Assembly (NCBI RefSeq): GCF_001649575.2
Contig: NC_051434.1
Location: 3,627,283 to 3,691,282, forward strand
Reading direction: 5' to 3'
DNA: 64,000 nt
From: Kryptolebias marmoratus
Taxonomy: Eukaryota > Chordata > Actinopteri > Cyprinodontiformes > Rivulidae
Shown piece by piece: positions 37,101 through 50,001 of this stretch. The position numbers were made by a program, and so were the translations under genes. The notes under the pieces were generated by a model. It worked only from the letters and a program-made list of their open reading frames with translations, was not told the DNA's origin and searched no databases. Numbering within the stretch: the stretch's first letter is position 1; each line of letters begins with the position of its first letter.

Positions 37101-40100
37101 GTCTACAGATGGATCTGAAGACATGATTTAAACACTCGGAGTGTTTCAGGCATAAAACCATCCATGTGATGGCTGACGAGCTGCCAGACGGTTTGCTGGA
37201 AGAGGAGGAGGACTTGGCTGGTTGTGGGTCTTACTTCTGCTTCTGTATTTGTGACATTAAGAAATCTGACAGGATTGTCCGCTTCCTGCATTTGCTGCAA
37301 TCATCTTTAATGAGGTTTCAAACCTGTGCTGGTAGCAGGGGAGCAAACAGTTTTTATTTAAGTGAAATAAATGTGCTGCTAGAAAATCATCTGGGCTGAA
37401 CTGCTGATAGAGATGCAGGATTTTCTGATGATTCCTAAGTTTTTTATTAAAAAATAAGTGTGTGCGACCTCAAAGAAATCTTATAATTTGACTTTTTTTC
37501 TGATTGAGTAGCTCACTTAACAATAAAAATCAATAAATGTGGTTTTGGTTTGTTTGTATCCTGATTTGTTTACATTCAGTTTTTAGTAATCGTTTGCTTT
37601 GACCCAACCGTCACTGACTAAATAATAATGATTCAACTAAACTGTGACAGATGTTTCTAAGTATTTTATAGATTTTATTTAGTCTTTTTTTGCTTTTATT
37701 TTAAGACACTGTTTATTAGAAAGTCACTTCCTTATGTTTTCATTTGACAAATAACCAAAGAAAATGTCATATATAATATAATTGTCTCAAAATGATCTCG
37801 GTGTTCCTACTTATGTAACCCTTTTCTCTGTATGCCTAAAGTTGTGGAAAATATGTAGTTTTTCTTAAACTTTGGACACCTGGAAAACCTGGAAAAATAT
37901 CTTAGAAGATCCACAATTTTCAATGACGTGCATGAGGATCGCTGCTTGTTTTATTTATTTATTTTTTTAATGTAAAAAGGTTTAGTTTAAAATTTCCCAG
38001 CTTAATTATTGAAATATAAGCCATTAGTGGGTTTGGGTTTAGTTTCTTTTTTTTCTAAGACTGTAAGTTTCTGCATCTTGTTGATAAGTTTTCAGTTAAC
38101 TGCAGAGACGCTGCAAGAACACAAATTATTATTTTTTTGAGAAATGCAAATGTTCAAATGTTTTTCCCACAGTTGAGTGGATTTAATTAGTGCTGAAAGC
38201 CTTCAGTGCTTCAGATTGTAGTTTACAATGAGAAACTTTGCAGCAGTGATTTAATAAACTATTGTAATTTTGGCGTTAACATCTGCTTGTGCCTGAAAGC
38301 ATCAGGCAGATTATAATTGCTAATTTCATGTTTTATCACAGCTGAAAAGAAAACAATCAGTTCTCATCAAATGTTATTTATTAAAATATTACTTGTTAAT
38401 GTCAGAGAAGCCTGGTTGTTGATGTGTTCCTCAGGTTTGCAGTTTGTTGCAGGAATCTGTCAGCAGACAGATGATGCGGCATTGGCAGAAGTCTAAATGT
38501 GTACACACTCAGTCAGCTTGTTTTTGAATTAATTACAGAGCCATTTGAACGGTGTTTGAGTCGCGGTGCTGTCGCTATAAGATCTTCTGCACTGAGAGCG
38601 ATGACTCCTCTGACTCCAGATCTGCCGCTCTGGGTTTCCTGTGTTGTGATGTTTATTCTTGTCCGTCAGACCTATTTCTGGACTTTTCTCCTGAGACTCA
38701 GTGTTTGTATTCACACTGCAGTCATTAGGAAGTCAGATTCAGAAAGGGTGAAAGTAGGTTATCCCCATGAGGTGACTTGATATTTTCAGCACGCCATTCA
38801 ATATTAATATTGTTCTTTTTAATGATCCATTTCACCCTCGTGAAGCGTATTTGTACGGTAGATTTCCTGCGACAGTTGTCAGAGTACATTCGGTCTGATT
38901 AGAAAAATAAAAACAATAAAGAATTGTAACAGATCATAAAGCCTGCTGTTCCAGCAGGTAACAGGCGAGATATGAGGCAGGCTGTGGACAGGTTTCCAGT
39001 CCATCACAAAGACGCACAGCCAAGAAAGCACACACCCACACCTAAAGGTCAATGAGTTACAAATGAACCTGCTGTGCATGTGTTTAGACTGTGGGAGAAT
39101 ACCTGCAGAAAACATGCAATACACAGAAAGAACAAAGAAACAGCACACATAAAAACCCTCCATTTGGGATCCAAACCTGAGACCTTCTGTCCTGTGAGGC
39201 AACAGCACTAACCACCATACCACTGCGCAGACTTACCTCGTACAACTTATAATGATCTGTAATCACAACAGATTTACAGCCTAAATGAACACTTTTTCCT
39301 TCATTTGCGGAGTATTAATAACAGTTTATTCCTCAGTAACTTCAGCAGCAGCAGGTTTTTAAAAGAAAACTTGCAGGTTATTCTGTTAATTGCTAAACTG
39401 CAAGTTGGGCAAGCAGTGGCGGGCTGAAACTGTGTTTAATAACAACCGTAAAGAAATAATGATTCTCTTTGAGCTGTATAGATATGTGGGTTTAATTTAC
39501 TTTTCAGACAGATGGGTTTGGAAGATGACCGCATCAGCAGCAGTGGATGTTCTCATAATTACACGGGCCAATGGCTGTGATTGATGTGTTATTGGTTCAT
39601 TGTCCAAGTTCAAGATTTAAGATCTGCTCTTGCTTGAATTTTCCAGCCCTGGTAAAAAGAATAAAAAAAACCTTAATGGCTTAAAAAAGACTTCAGGAAT
39701 TAATTACAGATTTTTGATTAGTCGGATTTATAGACTAAACTGTTGTCTTTGTAAAGAATGAGGCAGATCTATGCTTGTTTTAGTTTATTTTTGTGGAAAA
39801 CATTTTATACATTTATATAAAGATGCTTGCTAAATTTGAATCATATATGTTATGTATGTATAACCTTTTGATTTGTTGATACGCTTGAAGAACATGTTTC
39901 CATTCAGTTGGAATGACAGATCTTTTTTTGTAGGCAGTATTTTAAACAAACAAATAATTTTCTGTTATGGCATCTCTCATGTTGTCGGTATAAAGTTTAA
40001 CATCCGTTTGTATGTCACAAGTCTTTTTGTTTCAAAAGACAAACTTTAAACATTAAGAAGTCTAAAAATTAAAACAGGTTGAGCCTGAAAAGTGTAAAAA

Positions 40101-43100
40101 AGCTTTGATAACTGGTGAAGTTTCCTGTTGGTATTCCTTCTCAGCCTCATCCAGGCCGTGTTCATTGTAAAAATTCCTCCTGAGACGCAGTCCGTCTGTT
40201 TGTCCTTGAGCTGCTGTTTGTTGCTAAGGAGATGCTGGTGCACGCCGTGGAGAGGCGTTGGGTTCTTAAAATACGAGTTTTACTTACATTTTCTTTACTC
40301 CGTTTATTCTTTTATGTGCTTGTTGCTTGTTTGTTTGTTGCGAAGCTGTACCGGTCAGTGAATGGAAAGGAATTTGTTGCCTGGCAACCTGAGGTTACTG
40401 AGGTGTCCGTCAGGTTGCAGCGGCCAGCGTCGGATCCCTGTACGTCTCTGACGACGCAAATCTCTAAGAGGAAGGAGGTGGGAAGCTGTAGGAAGCAGGT
40501 GTGTTGAATGAAAAGAGTATTCACAGCATCAGGTGAAAACAAAGAATTACAGCTCTTAGAGGAAGTTAATTAAGCTGTTTAAATAATAAATTAAAAGAAA
40601 AGAAAACTCCACAGGTGAACATAAGTACAGAAAAAAATAATTGGGAAAATGTCCTTTGGTTCTAGCTCTTCCTGTTTTGACAGCATAAATTATCAGAGGC
40701 CAGGACTTCACTAATACCAAAATCAACTTCCTTTTACAGTATTGTGATGAATATAATCAGAGATTGCAGCCATGTAAACTGACCCCCTTTCCTTTTATTT
40801 TCATTATGAATTAATGACGGAGGTACAGCCTATTTACTGGCAGAGTCGTTGATATTCATTTCCTGATGAGCTCTTTGGTTTGTGACAAGATGCATTACCA
40901 TCCTGAACAATGAATCTTTCTCCAGAACACCTACTTTCCAAATAAAAAGTGAAGCATGAAAAAGTGTTCAGAATTTTAATATCCGTCTGAGCATTTATTG
41001 TAGAAGAAATGATCTCATATTTCCCCATCTTTTACCTGACATGCACTTCCATATCATAAATCACTTATTTTCACATCTTAGACCAGTAAAAGTCCTCATC
41101 TCCTGGTCTGATGCAGACGTGATATTCACAGCTCAGTTACAGGAATGGAACAGCTGGTTATGTTCAGCTTTTCTGTCTGTAATTCCCATTTATTTCCACC
41201 ACCTTCTTAATTTGCTCCCCAGCATTGACTCCTGTTTCTGCCTCTTATTTGTTTCTTTTGTTGTGCTTTTAAAGACATATTGGTTTTCACTTCCTTCAGA
41301 TGCTTTAGTGTCTTCCTCGCTCTGCCTATATGTTCTACTTTTACACTCTTCCCTTTTTGTTCTTGTTCCAGACTTTAGCCAAAGCCGATTAAGAGCAACA
41401 AATGTTTTTGTTTGCTCCAGTCTGTTTAGCATTTTGTTATTATTTGTTTCTTTTCTAACTGCAACAACTCTCTACAGGCACTCCATATTAACCAAAGACT
41501 GGTTTGAAAGAATGCGCAAAAAAAATGCAGTTTTTATTTTTTCTAATAAACAGTTCTTGAAGTGAAATAAAGACCAGTATAACAATTAATACACTAAATT
41601 CACAATGATCATCTGTTAAAAAAAAGTTTGGTTTCTATATTTTTGTGTAAAGCAGTCAAGTGATCATCCTCCAAGATCAATTATTTCATATTTTTCCTGC
41701 TGGAATTTTAGCTCACTAACAGTTTTTTTCCTGTATTTGATCATTTTGCATATTAACACAGCTGAAGCTGATCTACAGTACTGTGTTCATATTGTTTCTC
41801 TAAGATTAGTCAAATTAAAGTTGCTTTGACCCACTTCTCTACTGAACCGTTAAATCAGATGTTTTATTGTTCGTGTCAGCTGTTCACAGTCCAGACTGTC
41901 AGACAGAGAAAATAAATGAATTAAAAGAAGACAGAGTGGATTTGAACACCAAGTCCATGTCATTTAAACCCTTTGTGAATGGTCTGTAATTGTTCCTGTT
42001 TTATAAGGTTAATGAAGGCAGTATTTAGAGCTGAAGTTTAATTTATGTGTTGGTCAATGAAAAACAGATATTTATAACTTGGTCTTTCAAAAATGCACCC
42101 AGCTTCTTTTTCCTGAAATAGATCTCGACCTTTGCACACCGAGTGGTTGTTAAAAAGTGTTGGATTTTATCGACTCTGCTGGAGTCTGTCTGTTCTGAAA
42201 GTCAAGCCTGACTTCTGACTTGTTAATGCAGCTGCACACGCATCACTTCCGTCTGAACTCTTGGCCTCTGGCTTTCTGTTGCTCAAAACTTGGCATTAAA
42301 GAGGGTGAAACTTGCATGAAACAAACACACACACAGAGGTCAGAAAAAGACTGACTCAGCTGAGTGATCTTTAGCTGCAGCTGATATTAGTCTCCAGCTC
42401 TGAACACTCTCAGCTGCATCGACGCTCCTGTCATGAGACGGGTCAATATCACCTCAGGGGGGGGCCTGACACAAACCTGACTCCCAAATCAGAGCATGAA
42501 TTAACACTTTATTTAAATCTGTATACATTTAGACAAATTAAGGACATCTTTGGTGGGGGGTTGGAAGTCTGGAAAGGAGGCATGGCATCTTGTTTCATGT
42601 GATGTTCAAATTAAATGCTTATTATCCTGAATGTAGTCAGTGTTTGACACAGTAGAAAACTGATTCAACTATCCCACACCTTACACCTGATCCTAGTTAA
42701 AAAAAAAAGCCTTTAAAGCAACAGTTTTTTTCATTTTAATAAACCTCTATTAGCTTAATTTCTTTCATCTCTGTCATCTTTTCTCTTCGGTTTACATCTG
42801 AGAGAATCAACAAGAAGAGTTGATGGAAAAATATATATTTGAAACAGAGAATCCAGCAAAGTCCTTGAGCTGAATCAGATGCACTCAGGGCAGCGCTGAA
42901 GATGCTGTAATCAGACTTTAAATTTATGTCTCTAATGTCGAGTGTTTATAAGAAGACGGTTCACATCTCTTGATTGTCTTCCAGCCTCCAAAAACCAGAC
43001 AAGTTGCCTTAAGGGGGTGTTGTATTTAACTGGAATGGCACATCAACTCATTTATTCAGAAAACTCATTACAAAGATTGCCCACCTGTTGTTTGTAGTTA

Positions 43101-46100
43101 ATTATTGTTAGTTCACACATCATTATAACTCCCAGCTTCCATTTAACTGTCAAAGTAAAGACACAAATTGTAAGTAATTTAAAGCAGCTTTTTAGCATCA
43201 GAGGTCACTCTCAGAATACCATCGTAGACTCGGAGGAACAAACCGTGTCTGTGTGTTGCTGCCGTTGCTTGGATCCAAACGTCAGCAGTTAATGAGAAAA
43301 CCTCTGATGTGTTTTTGATGTTTTCTTTTTTCCCTCAGAGACGCTGGAGCCCACACCGCCGACTGCAGCCCAGATCAGATATGGTGAGAAATGAAATCTG
43401 GCACACAGATCTGTGTGCATGCAAACACAAACCCCTATGTGTCCTCTTTCTTCTGGAAGAAAGCCACAAACTGAAATGTCTTCCTCAACCCTGGGATGAA
43501 GCTATAGTACATATCGGCTGTTTGTTGATTGATTTTTCTGTTTTGACAATAAATATCAGGTTGCTTTGAGTAAGCTGAAAAGCATAACCCTGATTCAGGA
43601 CGTGTCCTCGTAATCAGGCTGAACATCCGCTAACAGAGTTGTTTCTAAATGTAAAATATATCTGCAGAAAACAGCAAAGTCCGTCTGAGGTGAGGGGAAA
43701 ATACTGATCCTCTGTCTGCTGAAACACGAGTACACACTTTCTCTTTTATGCACAAAGTATTTCAAGACACGTAATGTTTTTCATATAAATTATGCATTAA
43801 CTGAATGGTTACACATTTAAGAAATATGCAAACAATGTTTTATATATTAAACATAAAACCTAATTATGGCCCATAAATGGTTTCAAAACTCTTATAATAA
43901 CCAAAAACAGATAATTAGTCTGAGTAATATTGTTTTTATTATTTATTTATACTACTGTACTACAATGTAAAACTACCCTTACATTCTACTAATAGTAGAA
44001 GGCAAAGTAATACTGAATTATGTTGAATTCCTGCAGTAACTGCAAGGGGAAGTATTTTTACAATATTAAGAAATGTTAAAAATTTAAAAAAGGGGAAAAA
44101 TAAAGTAAATGCAGATAAATGTTGCATTTTGTCTTAAACATTAGCCTCAAATACTACATCCCTACCAAAATTTTTTAAATAAGTACAAGATACTTTTACT
44201 ACAAGTACCATATATAGGCAAAAGCACTTTCTTAGTTACAAACTAAAAGAATAATATTAAAATAATTGCTACATTGTACAACTTTGAGGGGTGTCGTGTT
44301 ATTTAGAAGCAGAAAATATCAGTAAATCTGTTTTTTGCTGCTCTTTTCTCTGAGCTCATATGCAGGTATGTGAGGCTCAGTGTGAGCAGACATCCAGGCT
44401 AAAACTGGACCAAATCTAGCCTAAAAGGGAGTATTTTGTAATTGTCAGCCACAGCTTGTTTAAAAGGAAATAAAGTGAATATCTGCTCAGGTCTCCTGCG
44501 TCAGAGCACATTAAAGTTTCCATTACACCAATCAGTCATGTGTGACCAGATGTTACTCTGATTTCTTCAATGTGAATCCAGTAAAACTGACTTTGTTTTG
44601 AAACTAAATGCTTGAGTTATCAGCTTTTCAGCTGAAAACACTGGAAACAGGAGTAAACTACTTCAATAAAAAAGGATCATTTTATTTAGTTTCAAGCTTG
44701 ATAGCCTTAATATTATAACTGAGCGCTTATATTTTAGAAAATACAAATTTAAATGTGTCTTTAATATGTTCTCCTCTTGTTAATTTACTTTCTCCTGTTG
44801 GTTTTCAGTTTTATTCCACAACGCCATCCCTTTTGTTGGATTTGGTTTTCTGGATAACGCCATCATGATAGCAGCGGTAAGTGTGCTTATTAAAACCATT
44901 TTTTAAAGAAATCACTAGGTTTAAAAATATATAAAGATATCCTGCGGGTGTCTAATTTTCCTATGATGACAGTGAGTCAGGAGGAAACTTTGACCTCAAT
45001 CTCCTTTTTCTTCTTCAGGGAACTCAGATTGAGCTCTCCATCGGAGTCACTCTGGGGATCTCCACCATGGCTGGTAAGAACCCATCAGACAGCCTGGAGA
45101 AAAGTCACATTATTATTATTTAAATTGACTTTGTTATCTTCTTGGCTACATCCTAATGTTCAAATATTTAAGTAATCAGCAGAGTTTGAATTGGGTAATC
45201 AGAAGTCATTTATCAATCACTTCCCACCCATTTCTTAACCTTTCAATTCTCTGACACTTAAATTGATGTGATAGGAAAGAAAGGAAGTGTCCAATGTTAA
45301 AATGATTACTTTCTGCAATTCCAGGCCACATGACCTTTTTTATATCCTTCTAAATGAAATATTTTTGATGTTTTAGACAAATGAAGGTGTAAGAACACCA
45401 CTTTGGATCATTTTGTTTCTTTAACAGACACCAGTTGAAGTTTAATTCTGATATTTTCTGTCAGTAGCGACACGTGTGTGTGTCGACCTGTCATCTGTGT
45501 TTGGAAGTAAACAGTTCAACAAAATGCAGGGTTAAACAACGCTGGACAAATATTACCTGAAACAGGTTGGACTTTATTGTCTCCTGTTAGGATCATTCCT
45601 GTCTCAGTAGTTGTCTTTACAAATCATTCTGAGACAATTATAATAATTCAGATTTACACATTAACAAATATAATCCATTAGTTTAATAAATAAGCTGCAC
45701 AGTTCAGTGTTTCCTGCAGTTTGTACATGATAAACAGGACACGTCTGAATAAGTTGACAGTGTTTTTTCTAATATAACAACTGGTTTCTGCCTAGCAGGT
45801 ACAAACCCAGAATAATGTGATTGCTCCTCTGAATGCTCGACTCACTCTGTCATATTCATGAAACACTTCATTTTCACCTTCTGAATTCAGTCATTAAATC
45901 ACTTGGTTTTGATTGCATTTAGATTTGCTTTGCGCCGGTGGTCCGGGGTTCTGTGACACACATTTTAAAGATCAGGCACATTTATCATGTCCCGTTGTGT
46001 CTCTGCAACAAATTCAGTGCACTGCAGGTTTAATAGATGCTGCATGTCTTTACAACCAGGTTTGTTACTCTGACAAATGCAGGATCACAAGCCGGAGGTA

Positions 46101-49100
46101 ATGTTTTATTAGCATCGCATTTTATTCTATTAGGAACAGCTGAAAAGCTCAGGGTTGGTTTGTTATTCTAAGTTGAAGCTCAGTTGTTGTCTTATGATGA
46201 GAAACATCCACCTCTTTACACTCGCATGTTGTGGCAATAATGGCAAAAGTGACAAAAGTCTATACATTTAAAGATAAATTATGATAATTGTGTTTAATCT
46301 GCTTGTAATAGTTGATATCAAAGTAATTCTAATGAATCTAAATGTTTCTGTAAATAATTGATTTGTCAATAAACTGATAGGTTCTCCTAAAATGAACTGA
46401 AAGAAGCTGTTATTGTTAGTTAAACATATTTCTATGGCAAAAACATTCAAACTAAATACAACCCAATAAATAGCAAATGTTGCTTTTTTGTGACCAGATT
46501 TTCTTTTATTTCTGTCACTTTCTCCTGTTAAACACCATGTTTAATAAGGAAAGTTAAAGCAGTGCAGTGTGTAATTTAAAAAAAAGTGTCAAACAAAGAG
46601 ACATTTATTTATTTATTTTTGTAAATTTGGCAGTTAACGAAGCTGTAACAATATGGTTCACTGTAGTTTGGTTTCCACAGATTGTCACTTTTACTCCTAT
46701 TATTTTGTCCATGTGCACATTGTGCTTTCTTTTTCTGTTTTTGGTGGAAAAAACATGTGGTGTTTGCTATTTTCAGACATTTTATTCTGAAATTTCTTCC
46801 AGGAGGACTTAACTCAATGTTGCAAGATTTCCATCATATCGTTCACAGCACAAAATGTGCCTCTTGGATTTTTAAATGAGAAAATGTTGCCGTCTGTCGT
46901 TAAAAACAAAACAAAACAGAACTTTTCACTGAAGATCTGTGGACTGGAAGCAGAGTAATACATCTCTGTATCACTTCCTCCATCACTGCTCGAAGCAGAC
47001 GTTTGTCTCTCTGCTTTAGTTCAGGTTCAGGTGATGAGGATGAGACCAGCAGCATAAATCTGCCCTGAAACGCCTCTCTCCTCTTTTCTTTACACTAGAT
47101 CTTGTTAGACTTTATTGCGACACAGCCGAGCGTCATAATGGCGCCTTTTCTGGGTCTCGGTTTGGGTCTTTATTACGCTGTGAAAACCATAAAGGCACTG
47201 GGGCTTGCTTCTCCCTCTCTTCACGACTAGATTATCCCGTTTCCATGGATACTTGGCTCCCATTTCCTCTGCAAAGTGCAAATCAGAGGCTGAAGGCGGG
47301 CTTCAGATCAATTGCTCTTCTCTGATGCCTTTATTCATCCTTCCATTGTTTTATTTTTGTTTTGTCACAACCCTGCCAGTTGACTGATCCGATTTTGTTT
47401 CTTATTTTATTTGAGGAGGGACTTTTCCAGGTTCGGCTGTGTCACTGGCTCCTGTTCCATCACCGCTCTTTTCTCTGTCATACCCTATTTGTCTCCACGG
47501 TTCTGGTGAAATGAGGTGGGACCGCATTACCATCTCACCTCATCGCCGTCAGGAAGTTTCTCTTTGAAGGGAATTCAAACTGAAGCTGTCCATCTGGAGT
47601 TTTAGGTCCTCGATAAAAATGAGTGCATTTAACTCCAAGCATTCTGGCTTCAGATGCCTCCAGAGATTCTCTAAAGCAAACAAACTTGCTACCTTTGTGT
47701 TTTAAAGAGCAAACATTTCTTCTGCCAGCCACCCATTGGGAAAGCTCATGCAGTTATTTATAGCTGCCATGTATTGTTGATGTTGAGCATTAGGAGGAAT
47801 TGTTTGAACGCTGACTCTGCTGACAGTAGAGAGAAGCCGACTGTCGGCTCGGTCATTTTCCAAAAGCTTTCTTTGATCTATAAACCTTTCACACCTTTTG
47901 TTTTACTCCTACAGGCTCTCATTGTTTGTTAAAATGAAACTAAAACTTTATTTTATTGTCAGTTTGAATAAGGTCTCTGCAGATTTTCAGATACGTTCAC
48001 GTCATCCTGTGGAACAGCAGTTTCTGAAGGAGGCTGAAGCTTCAGCGTCAGGCAATTTTTCCTTCCTAGATTTTAATCTCTCATTCAATTTTCTCCCACT
48101 GATCCAACGCCGGGGCAGCAGCAGGGCAGCTAAGACTTATTTCCTGCAGCTCAATTGCTGTTCAGGAATTTGCAGACACTTCTTTTAGCAAAAACATAAA
48201 TATAAGCATGAAGAAGGTTTTAGGAGTCGAGCAAAATTTAAAGGATTTGTTTAAGTGACTTATCTTTTCTCTTTTATTTAGTTCTGTCTGGTATATTTTA
48301 CTTGTACCGGAGTGCAGAGTTTTGGCTTCTGCTGCTTGAGGATAATAATATAAAAAGAAATGATCTGGATTTCAGAATAATAATTAAAAGTCAAACCTGA
48401 GATTGTGGGATGAATTCAGTCTGAATTACCAGGAGGAACAAAGAAACCCTCGAAGCTTTTAAAAGCTCTAAAAAGAGTGAAAAGTCCAGCTAAAGATTAA
48501 TTTGTTGCCCTTAGGTGTAGCAGACACTGAAAACATAAAGTTTTTGAGTGTAGAAATGTCTGACACCTGTTCTGGTGTTTAAATTTAGCTCTTAATCTGT
48601 GTGCAGAGCTTCTTACTGTCCTGAATCTGAAAGTTTCTTTGGGTAAAACTGACATTAATCATTCAGCATGTTGGTGCAGAAACACTGCAGGATCCCAGAT
48701 CAGATATGATGCTGTGAATGAAAGTGTTTCTGGTCTTTGTGTGTCTGCAGCTGCGGCTCTGGGGAACCTGGTGTCAGATCTGGCAGGTCTCGGGTAAGCA
48801 GCACTTTGAAACGGGGACAGTGTCAGCTCTGATGACTTTCAGTGCAGTTAGAACAGATCAAGTTTGATTATTGTGTTTCTAAATTAATGAGCACAATTCC
48901 CTACATTCTTCTCCCTGATAAACAGCATCTTGAAGGAGTTTGGTAAAAAAGAAAAATACTCATTTTATTGCTGTTTTGTTGCTGTGCTCAACAGTTCCTC
49001 ACAGTTGCTCATTTCCCTAATGAACAACTTTGTGTTTGTTATTATCCTTATAAGGTTTTCTTCATAATAACAAACTTTATTCATGTTTTTAATATTTATA

Positions 49101-50001
49101 TTTTTAATAAAGTTCATTTATTAATTTGACAGATCTTGTATTGCTAATAAATGTCTTAACAAAGTGTGTTTAGTCCAAGTGTTAGGCTTGTGTTTTATTA
49201 TTTTTAGCTCCATGTCTGGTTCATTCTGGCTCTTTGAGTTTTACAAAAAGTTAAACTTTTTGTAATTTAGTTTTTTTGAATTTGCTGCCACAAACACATT
49301 TAGTAAAACTAGTAGTAAAGTGGTCCAGTTGGTAGAGTTAAAGTTTCATATCATGTATTATTGGTTTAAACCTTTTCCAAAGATTATAATTAAAATGAAA
49401 GATTAGAAATGAGTATCATCCACTGACGTCAGCGCGGCGTGTTTCTGCAGTCTCGCAGGTTACGTCGAGGCTCTGGCTTCCAAACTGGGGATGCAGGTTC
49501 CAGATCTGACGCCCAAACAGGTGGACATGTGGCAGACCAGGCTCAGCTCTCACATGGTGAGATTTCACACCGATTTCTGGAGGAATTCAAGAGATTCAGC
49601 CTCCAAATATATATTAAAAAACCAAACGTTAATTGAATCAAGTGTCAGCAACATCAGGCTCCTGTTAGATCTGTCAGAAACAACCAACACCTCCCTCCTG
49701 TCAATGATCTATTTCACCTGAGGTAACACTGCATGTTGTCCTTAAACACATATCCTCTTTAAAACCTAACTGTTAACCTACTTGTCTCAGGTTGGTTAAG
49801 GCGGATATGATGACGGAGACGATTTAACGGGTTCTCCTCCTCCTGCAGGGTAAAGGCATCGGAGTGTCCATCGGCTGTATTCTAGGGATGTTCCCGCTTC
49901 TTTTCCTGAGTGATGATGACGATAAGGAGAAGGAGAAGGAGAAGGATCAGGATGGTACAGAAGCACAGCCCTGCAGTGACACAGCATCTCACTCCTCCTA
50001 A
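28197..50001 (+). CDS. tmem65: transmembrane protein 65, mitochondrial inner-membrane protein
   Basis: Seven exons: 28197-28479, 43339-43383, 44809-44876, 45019-45073, 48751-48793, 49451-49556 and 49849-50001. All are in phase and give 250 aa (human about 240). The start MIRICLHRALWPAVQKLPSG is basic and lacks acidic residues, as expected for a mitochondrial presequence. Conserved blocks follow: KEFIYRLHPNERKCLL, FHNAIPFVGFGFLDNAIMI, GISTMAAAALGNLVSDLAG, LAGYVEALASKLGM, DLTPKQVDMWQTRLS and IGCILGMFPLLFL. Together they make about three glycine-rich membrane segments. TMEM65 is reported in the inner membrane and tied to sodium-dependent mitochondrial calcium efflux. The tail is highly charged (SDDDDKEKEKEKDQDG). 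Intron 1 is about 14.9 kb, far longer than any other intron here. Confidence 0.97.
33105..33180 (+). repeat. possible retroelement tail fragment
   Basis: The string tacagtgccctgagagga, then cttttgttgggactgaatta and aactgaatta, resembles the TGCCTTGAGACGAC...GAATTGAATTGA tail I associate with many dispersed fish repeats. The copy is degraded and only partly matched. Confidence 0.35.
35040..35066. repeat. (AAAT)n microsatellite
   Basis: An A-run followed by AAAT units within tmem65 intron 1. Confidence 0.85.
38935..39232 (-). mobile_element. tRNA-derived SINE, degraded
   Basis: Read on the minus strand it begins near 39232 with gcagtggtatggtggttagt, then gctgttgcctcacag. A degenerate B box (GGTTTGGATCC against GGTTCGAATCC) follows, then tctgtgtattgcatgtt. 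It ends with tgtgatggactgg, cctgtcca and gcctgctgg. This matches from memory the abundant fish repeat that opens with a tRNA-like TAGTGGTTAGCACTG and ends CCTGTCCAGGGTGTACCC. No coding capacity. Confidence 0.8.
49241..49265. repeat. perfect inverted repeat in tmem65 intron 5
   Basis: Arms of 12 bases (ttacaaaaagtt and aactttttgtaa) are separated by one A. It lies in tmem65 intron 5, about 190 bases before exon 6. Confidence 0.9.

Larger units (their letters stand above)
28480..43338 (+). other. tmem65 intron 1, long and without a supported gene
   Basis: Runs from the donor gtaagaaa to the acceptor tccctcag. All open frames inside are short and lack protein features. It contains a SINE (38935-39232), a possible retroelement tail (33105-33180), an AAAT run (35040-35066) and a poly-T run near 30604-30619. 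Some stretches read as complex, non-repetitive sequence with homeodomain-type TAATTA cores, for example 34640-34830 and 38161-38340. These could be regulatory elements, which cannot be tested here. Confidence 0.7.

Noticed and set aside
41041..41565. 174-codon open frame inside tmem65 intron 1 with several hydrophobic stretches
   Set aside because: The composition is that of AT-rich DNA, there is no recognisable motif, no promoter or splice context, and another open frame overlaps it on the opposite strand. It is most likely a chance frame.
42456..42463. Runs of seven to nine Gs (here, near 55110, and opposite the mtss1 proline-rich codons at 57257-57275) as G-quadruplex sites
   Set aside because: The first two are single G-runs, too few for a quadruplex. 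The third is explained by proline codons on the coding strand.
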